From positions 82,093,652-82,157,651 of the forward strand of contig CM065299.1 in assembly GCA_032871835.1 (NCBI GenBank): a stretch of 64,000 nt of DNA. Reading direction: 5' to 3'. Position 1 is the first letter of the stretch, and each line of letters begins with the position of its first letter. Origin of the DNA: Dipteronia dyeriana (taxonomy: Eukaryota; Streptophyta; Magnoliopsida; Sapindales; Sapindaceae). Shown piece after piece: positions 57,177 through 64,000 of this stretch. The notes under the pieces were generated by a model that was not told the DNA's origin, did not search any database, and saw only the letters and a list, made by a program, of their open reading frames with translations. Both the position numbers and the translations under genes were made by a program.

Positions 57177-57824
57177 CTTCCCAAAACAAAAAAAAAAAAC
57201 TAAAAACAAAGTCATTATGAAAACCATTCTCCAATTAATTTTTAGAACAAGTGAAAAATATGTACTCAAACTGTAATATAAAATTAATAAAATTAATTAT
57301 CAAATTATGGAAATAAGAAAGAGTTCTTACCGGAATATATTAGGAAAATCAGTCACCAATTGTTTTTGTTTTGAATAAGTTAGGTTTTTTGATGTTAAAG
57401 TTTTTTACAGTGGGAAGAAAAAAATATATTAATATGATTAGGGATTTAACAAAAACATAATTGTAAATATACAAAATTAGCGAAGATAGTTTTAGAAATA
57501 AAAGTTTGTAATTAATTCTACTGGATTTGTGTTAAGTGAAAAATGGAAAAATTTAACTTTAAAAAATGGTTTTAATGGTTTTAATGGCTCATTAAGTTAT
57601 TTTAGCATTTACAAAATAAAATAAAAACAGCTGAATAAAACACATTAAGTGTCATTCAGTGTTAAGTCAGATAATCCAACAGGGTCTCAGAGTCCTTGTT
57701 TCAAAGTAAAAAAAAAAAAAAAACCATTAGACTGCTGACGATAGAAGTTAAGCTTAAAATGAGAAAAACAATCGTCCACCAAAATCATATTGCCTGACAT
57801 TTTAAACAGGTACAAGAGCCATGG
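55626..57824. other. AT-rich intergenic DNA, no gene seen
   Basis: An (AT)n run lies at about 57130-57173. Around 55970-56050 AAACCTTAAAGTGTAG/AAACCTCAAAGTGTAG appears twice, 56 bp apart. No other structure was identified. Confidence 0.5.
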
Positions 57825-58066
57825 ATGGAGCTTTGAATTTCTTTGTCCATTTCTATAAGTTCAAGAACTACAATGTTAAACATGGGTTATGATTATTTTT
57901 TCATTTCCCGTGTCCTTATCCCTATTTGGGGAATTTTTTATTTGGGAAAATGGGAAAATGGGGGGAGCTATGGGGATAAAAATCATCCCTAAATTGAAAT
58001 GATGATATTCCTCCCCATCCCCATTTCCCCACTTCCCCCAAACATATAAAAACATAATTATAATAA

Positions 58067-58123
<57 letters not shown>

Positions 58124-58860
58124 CATTTACTCTTTATTGTAATAATGGAATTTATTTTTTATTTGTAATGGAATGTTGATTTTTTTAGTTTAATTTGTAA
58201 TTTTTAATAAAATGGAAAAATGAATAATTAAATGGAAAAATTACAAATTGAGAAAAACGGAAAAACGGGAAAACAGAAAAAAAAAACGAGAAAAATGAAG
58301 AGCTATAGACAAATATACCACCCTTGGGGTGGGGGATGTCCATCCTCATTCCATGACTTTTGGAAAGTATATCAAATAGGTCCATCCGTTAGTTAGCTGA
58401 TAGTCAAACTTAACATCTGTAAGGATATTTTTGTCTTTGAATCAAGAACATACCATGTGTTACAAAAATAGAAATAAAATGAAAATCAATTACACACACA
58501 CACACACACACATATATGAAGGAAATAAAACCAATCAATAATTAAATTTAAAAATAAAACTAATCAAAGCTCATCACCATCACCAACTACACACCGGTTC
58601 ATCACCATTCATCAACACCAGTTCATCATTCATCACCCAAAACAACACCACCTAACACACAACCCAGTTCATCATCTCTCTCTCTCTCTCATGTGAATCC
58701 ACGATAATGAAACACCCTTTACTACCCAAACCCCTCTCACCACCGGTCAAACACTATATCTTGATCTCATCACTCTCTTTCTCGATATCATATTCTTCTT
58801 AAAAAATAAACTTCATCTTCTCTCTCTCTACAAATTAACTCCCTCACATCCCTACTTAAA
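57825..58860. repeat. Duplicated segment, copy 1 (carries the C/G-rich element)
   Basis: ATGGATGGAGCTTTGAATTTC (57825 region) and the block from TGACTTTTGGAAAGTATATC to the (CCA/ATC)n-rich part and CAAACACTATATC (58348-58760) each recur from 58926 on. Between these two blocks copy 1 has the C/G-rich element and copy 2 does not. No coding frame. Confidence 0.78.
57898..58350. mobile_element. C/G-rich putative MITE, copy 2
   Basis: TCCCTATTTGGGGAATTTTT, CCTCCCCATCCCCATTTCCCC and GGGGTGGGGGATG blocks stand around an AT-rich centre with an (AT)n(GT)n tract (58071-58124), as in the 26150-26690 copy. Its absence from the second copy of the flanking duplicated segment supports insertion, though the bases at that site also differ. 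Confidence 0.5.
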
Positions 58861-58864
58861 TTCT

Positions 58865-58925
58865 TTCACATATAGGGGTGGACACAAAAACCGAAACCTA
58901 TGTGTATCTCTAGTTATTATTTACC
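58865..58925. other. Possible hAT end fragment between the duplicated copies
   Basis: TAGGGGTGGACACAAAAACCG resembles the left end of the outer hAT (TAGGGGTGGGC). Only the first bases match, with no partner end. Confidence 0.3.
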
Positions 58926-59473
58926 AGAGCTATGGATGGAGCTTTGACTTTCTTTGTCCATTTGTGGAAGTTCAAGAACTACGATGTTAAACATGAGTAA
59001 TTATCATTTGAGACCCTAAATATTTTTGAAACATCAATTTTTTAAAAAAGTTTATTTTTTTAATAAAATTCTCCATGACTTTTGGAAAGTATATCAAATA
59101 GGTCAATCTGTTAGTTAGCTGATAGTCAAACTTAACATTTGTAATGATATTTTTGTCTTTGAATCAAGTACATGCCATGTGTTACAAAAATAGAAATAAA
59201 ATGAAAATCAATTATATACAAATATATATATTAAGGAAATAAAACTAATCAATAATTAAATTTAAAAATAAAACTAATCAAAACTCATCACCATCACCAT
59301 CACCAACTACACACCGGTTCATCACCATCCACCAACACCAGTTCATCATCATCAACCAAAACAACACCACCTAACACACAAACCAGTTCATCATCTCTCT
59401 CTCACGTGAATCCACAACAGTGAAACACCCTTTACTACCCAAACCCCTCTCACCACCGGTCAAACACTATATA
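58926..59473. repeat. Duplicated segment, copy 2 (interrupted by solo LTR B)
   Basis: It matches copy 1 in ATGGATGGAGCTTTGACTTTC, TTTTGGAAAGTATATCAAATAG, ACACACCGGTTCATCACCAT and TTTACTACCCAAACCCCTCT. The match stops at CAAACACTATATA, where LTR B enters, and resumes at 63970 with TTGATCTCATATCTC, as expected from TTGATCTCATCACTC at 58760. Confidence 0.8.
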
Positions 59474-60965
59474 TGTTGGGGTTTATGCCCTAAAGATGTA
59501 ATTTGTAAATGGATTTATGAAATAAATAAAAAGAAAAGTTCAATTCATTCTTGTCATGTTATTTATTTTATAAATTTGTGCATATATTTAAACATCCAAG
59601 ATTGCCAGATGTAATCTCGAACTGTGTATATGAGTGTCATATACGGATGGATACAGTAAGAGACGTGCAATCTAAAGAGTCCATAGATAACAAATAAAGT
59701 TGGGTACTTTATTTGCGGTTAATCTATAGTTGCAGTCCATTACGTAATGTACGATAATTCTATTCTGAATCATTCATATGAGATATGGGAATGGAGACAC
59801 CTTATATGATGTGATCATATAGGGCTGGGTCATGATCTATATGAATCTCTCACCAAGATCCGTTTACCGATGAGATTCATATATATCAACTAATGATGGC
59901 TATATGTGGGTGATCTTAATCCTGAGTGTCTTATCGACTCCTTCAGGTTAGATCGTGGTCTTTGATATACCATGGGTGAGGTCGGATGCAGTTCCCGATC
60001 AATATGCTTCGTATGTTGGGATTACGGTTTGACTTGTGGCTGTGAAGGATTGTACACAATAGTGGAATCCACTTCTTCTTGTGAGAAGTAGATGGTAGTT
60101 CCCTTAAGGGTTGATTCGGGGCTTGGACAATATGAGCGCTCTCCTAATTCTGTAAGGAAATAGGATTTATTGTTCATTATAGAATCAACGGTACTTAAAG
60201 GATATATGTAATTAGAGGGGTATAACGGACATTATGACCTAGCTCTAATTATGAACTACTGTGGAGGATCACACCATATGTAATAGCTATATCGATGGAT
60301 ACCGAGTTGTATCGGTCTGTGTAAAAGCGTCTACAGTTGAGAGAGTGCAGTTTCGAGTTTTTAGTGAAATAACACCGGAGTTAATAATCAAGGAATATTA
60401 ATTAAAGAGTTTAATTTATGATTCCGATGATTATTGGATTTCAAAATACTGTGGGTCCATTAGGTCCCCTTGCTAGCCCGGTCGATTTATGTAATAAGGG
60501 TCACGGTTAATTAATTAGATTACCCAATTAATTGTGTTACAAAAGTGACACGTATATATTTGGGAATTAATTGAATAATGAGATTATTTAATTAATGAAT
60601 GTTAATAGTTAAATTAATTAAATAATTATATTATTTAATTATATTGATAATTATGAATTATTAATTAAATATTAATTGGAGGGTGTTAGTTGATATATGG
60701 ATTTATGTGATTTTACTAAATCATTTATCTAAGTATTTGAATTTAAGTTTAAATTTAAAATACTTATTATCACTTTTAATATATTAGATATATTTGAAAA
60801 TGATAATTAAAAGATATATATCAATTATAACATAAGAGATTGCATAAGATGCAAATTGGTGTGTGCACATATATAAGTGTTTGTATAGGATACAAACAAT
60901 AATATACACAATATATAAAAGATAAATATATATGGTTGTGTGATAATAGGTGTGAAATTTGGTTT

Positions 60966-63344
60966 TGTTAGGATTATGCTCGATAGTAAGAGTGTAATAT
61001 TGTAATTAACAATCTTTTCATATGAATAAAGTGATTTCTAGTTTAACAAATCTTATAGCATTTATAGTTTAATTATTATAATTGTCAAAAGTAAATAATC
61101 ATAATGTCAAAAGACTATGAGAAAAGAAGAATTGTTCATACATCTAGATATGCATGAGGTAGACACGATTCTTTAGTTGGTCTTGAATAATATTCACAAC
61201 TTAAGATAGAAGGTTCGGCGCCTTTATCTTGTCAGAGTTGTAGATTCTTTTGCTAGCATTTGAGTGGGATCAAATGTGTTATGATGAGTCTAAAATCATC
61301 AAAGTGTGGTGTCTTTGGATAAAAGAATCTAGTGCACTGGGTGCATTGAATAGGATCAAAATGAAATACTTTATCTAGAATCGTCAATGGATAAAAGTTT
61401 TCATTTGAAGACAATCGGAAAGTCTATCTTAATCCTGAGATAAATGATGGACTTATGGTTGCAAATGTTATCATTTGAGCTATCAATGAGTACGATTATA
61501 TAGCATAGTTTATCCTCGATAGTTTGGTGGTATTCATTTGTTAATCGATAGAGGACTTCATTTATAAATATGGACAGCGTGGCTCCATTTATTGAATGAG
61601 AGTAGAATACCATCATATGGATGTTTTGAGGTATTGGATATTAAATCTTAACGTTAAGTTTTCAATAGTGTCTATTGAAACATGGCTTCTGGACAGGTCA
61701 AAATATTCAAGTTCAAAATGTGGTCATATGAGTAAATATGGTAACTTGGAGAGCTATAGGCGGTCTATGAGCTCTTGACGATTACTGGTATTCTTCACGA
61801 TGATACACTTTCTCCAATAAGGTTGTCTAGGGTACGAATGAGTAATATTAACTTATTTTATCTTTATTTAAGAGTTCAATTTTAGTTCTTTAGTGGAATG
61901 AACTAAAATTAAATAGATTGGACCTAAGTGAATCATTTGTTGATTGTGATTATGTTGTGTCTATTGGAGCTTAAATTTAGATAGCCCGCCAAGATCCACA
62001 ATCCACACGAACTTGCATGGATAACTTGATATATTCTATCGGACCAATTTAGGGGTCCATTTATAAGAATAGGTCTAGTTCACATGTGGACTTTTTATTA
62101 AGGTCCAATGGATTTAATAAAATAAGAAAAATAATAAATGGCCTTTATACTAGGTATGGGCGGCAATGGCTATGGTGAATAGCTTAAATATATTATTTTT
62201 ATTTTATTATTATTTAATTAAATGGAAATTAATTAATTTATTGATTAATTAATTATTTAATTAAAAGTCAAAATCTTTTCCTATTAGGAGATGGTCTCCT
62301 AAAACTATACTATTGTTGGTAGTATAGTTAATGTTAAATACTATATTTGATAAGTAGATAAATAAAAGGAGTTATTTATCTAATCAAATTAGGAAGTCTT
62401 TAATATGGTTACAAATACACTTTTGAGTTGGATTAGAAGTTTTGGTGTTAGGATAGAATTCTTTTTTGAAAATGATTCTTAACCACCAAGTAAATCTACC
62501 TAAGGAAAGGATTCTTAACTACCAAGTAATCCTTCTTAGGAAAGGATTTGTGATCCTAATCTATATCATATAAAATTCGGCCAGCCCTTATATATATACA
62601 AAATGATAGAATTTATTTAAGATAAGGATTCTTAACTACCAAATAAATCCACCTAAGGAAAGGATTCTTGCCAACCAAGTAAATCCTTCTTAGGAAAGGA
62701 TTTATGATCCTATATATATATATATGTGTGTGTGATTTTCGGCCAGCCCTATGAATTTTATGATGAAAATTTCGGTCATGCCTAGGTAATTTTCAAGAGA
62801 GAATTTTGAGGGAGAAAAATTAGTTTTTGCTCTAGACAAAATTCGATCAACTCATAGATAAAAGGTGTGTGAATTCGGTCTAGAAGAGAAAAAAGGAGAA
62901 CGTTTTTGTTTTCAATAGTATACTAGTATCCTTTACATCAAAAGGGTTTTGTGTACAACATTGAATCAAGGTTCACGCGAGTTTCAATCAAATTGATTGA
63001 TAATTCACAAGTGACCGGACGTTCTTGGATTTTTCATTTGGAGGATATTTGTAACTAACTAAGAAAAGATATTTGCTTTGTCCATCATCAGGAATACAAT
63101 TTAAAGAAAGGGAGCACACACTCCTAGGTGATTCACGTTCGTTATTGGATTGGAACATCTTGCGGAATCAATAAGGCGCTTGTTCAATCGTCACGCGAAA
63201 AAGGTACGATACTTTTATATACATCAATTAATCTATGGTTAAGGTTCTCGTTGCATAAAAGGGAAAAAAATTTATTTATACGCAAACCCTAATTTTCGTT
63301 TTTCTCACGCTTCCGCTGCGTTTGTAAACCGTTTTTTCCCTACA
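60966..63344 (+). repeat. Solo LTR C, nested in LTR B
   Basis: It begins TGTTAGGATTATGC and ends TTTTTTCCCTACA. The exact 5-bp duplication GGTTT flanks it (60961-60965, 63345-63349). It is 2379 bp with no coding frame. It is a different family from A and B except for a shared TTCCGCTGCG word near the 3' end. Since it lies inside B, it is the youngest of this group. Confidence 0.85.
62466..62760 (+). repeat. Two-level tandem repeat inside LTR C
   Basis: AAGGATTCTTAACTACCAA and AGTAAATCC(A/T)(C/T)CT(T/A)AGG units of about 40 bp come in pairs. The pair with its tail (GGATTTGTGATCC, TCGGCCAGCCCT) repeats about 165 bp later. Confidence 0.8.
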
Positions 63345-64000
63345 GGTTTTATGAAAAAGTTGGTGCAGGTGATATATATATATAAGCTACAGAGGCGTGG
63401 GTAAGAAAAAAACAAATTATATAGCAAAGACGTGTGAAATATATTCAGCAGAGGCATGATATATATATATATATGTGTGTGTGAGAAAGCAAGTGCAGGC
63501 GTATATATACAAATATATATTTGATATATATTGTTTTTGGAGATACGGAATCACATCTGTCAATATATTTTTTGCATGAGATGCAATTCATGTGTGCGTG
63601 AAATCTATACACCAAATTGAGAAGAAAGAGTTTCTTCAAATATTTCTATACATACTCTATTTAAGTTCCTGAGACAATGACGCGCCCACACGCAGTTACC
63701 AGATCCGGGAGATAGCGAGGAAGATCGAGTGGTTCAGACAGGAGCACATAGTATTTCAGACAGGAGCACATCGTAAAGTGAAGGAGCCTCCAAACGTTGG
63801 TATGTTCTTCTGATTTTATCGATTACAATTTCCTGTGTATACATATTGTATGTATTGGTTCCGAAATATAATTACGATCCAAAGTTCACTGGTCCCAATA
63901 CAAATATGATATGTATAAAAAAAAATAAAACCTAGTTCCGCTGCGTGACCGGTGAACGGGGTTCCAACAATTGATCTCATATCTCTCTTTCTCGATCTCA

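Larger units (their letters stand above)
59474..63969 (+). repeat. Solo LTR B, same family as A, split by another LTR
   Basis: It starts TGTTGGGGTTTATGCCC and ends GGGGTTCCAACA. Without the inner insertion it is about 2.1 kb and matches the reverse complement of LTR A nearly end to end (for example GTATCGGTCTGTGTAAAAGC region, 60310). Flanks ATATA and ATTGA agree at only three of five bases. The paralogous empty site at 58750 supports insertion. A 24-bp repeat (TTCAGACAGGAGCACAT twice, 63735-63772) is extra compared with A. No coding frame. Confidence 0.83.

Overview
The window is nuclear DNA from a flowering plant, very probably a eudicot. The evidence is AT-rich intergenic DNA, GT-AG introns, TTTAGGG-type repeats, and two genes with plant-specific architecture. 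Most of the 64 kb is layered transposable elements. Only three host genes could be supported.

Layout. (1) 1-9234: 3' part of a decayed Ty3/gypsy element of the Tat lineage, with gag/protease, RT, two RNase H domains and integrase on +. An antisense ORF block (5160-7800, -) follows, then a 3' LTR (8409-9234). (2) 9235-10087: AT-rich divergent repeats. (3) 10088-15089: nested hAT elements. An outer element with 8-bp target duplications is split by an inner 3.5-kb hAT carrying a broken transposase and a telomere-like repeat. (4) 15090-22084: gene-free DNA with at least four elements bearing long inverted repeats. (5) 22227-25860 (-): fragments of an endogenous Caulimoviridae pararetrovirus (RNase H, transactivator/viroplasmin-like, movement-protein-like). 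(6) 26150-26690: C/G-rich putative MITE. (7) 27948-30472 (+): intact four-exon Rop GTPase-activating protein gene (CRIB + RhoGAP). (8) 32118-33603 (+): internally deleted relative of the 10-kb hAT. (9) 34462-35254: two adjacent MITE copies. (10) 35873-36385 (-): single-exon gene for an acidic 170-residue protein of unknown role. (11) 36840-41117: hAT-like fragments and a long-TIR element with a 21-bp minisatellite. (12) 41560-43560: three separate tandem duplications. (13) 44068-48756 (-): intact nine-exon Bruno/CELF-type RNA-binding protein gene with three RRMs. (14) 50104-55625: Mutator-like element with broken transposase, a GRF-zinc-finger-like ORF on the other strand, and a solo LTR inside the transposase. 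(15) 57825-63969: duplicated segment carrying a second solo LTR of the same family, itself split by a third, unrelated solo LTR.

The RopGAP and Bruno-like genes appear to be neighbours in Arabidopsis as well (from memory At4g03100 and At4g03110). The window would then be a conserved gene pair spread apart by repeated transposon insertion. RopGAP switches off Rho-of-plants GTPases at the plasma membrane. The Bruno-like protein binds mRNA and is linked in Arabidopsis to flowering-time and defence regulation. I see no sign that the two act together.

Exon joins were worked out by hand from splice sites and phase. Element borders come from terminal repeats and target-site duplications read by eye. 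Family names rest on motif recognition, with no database search.
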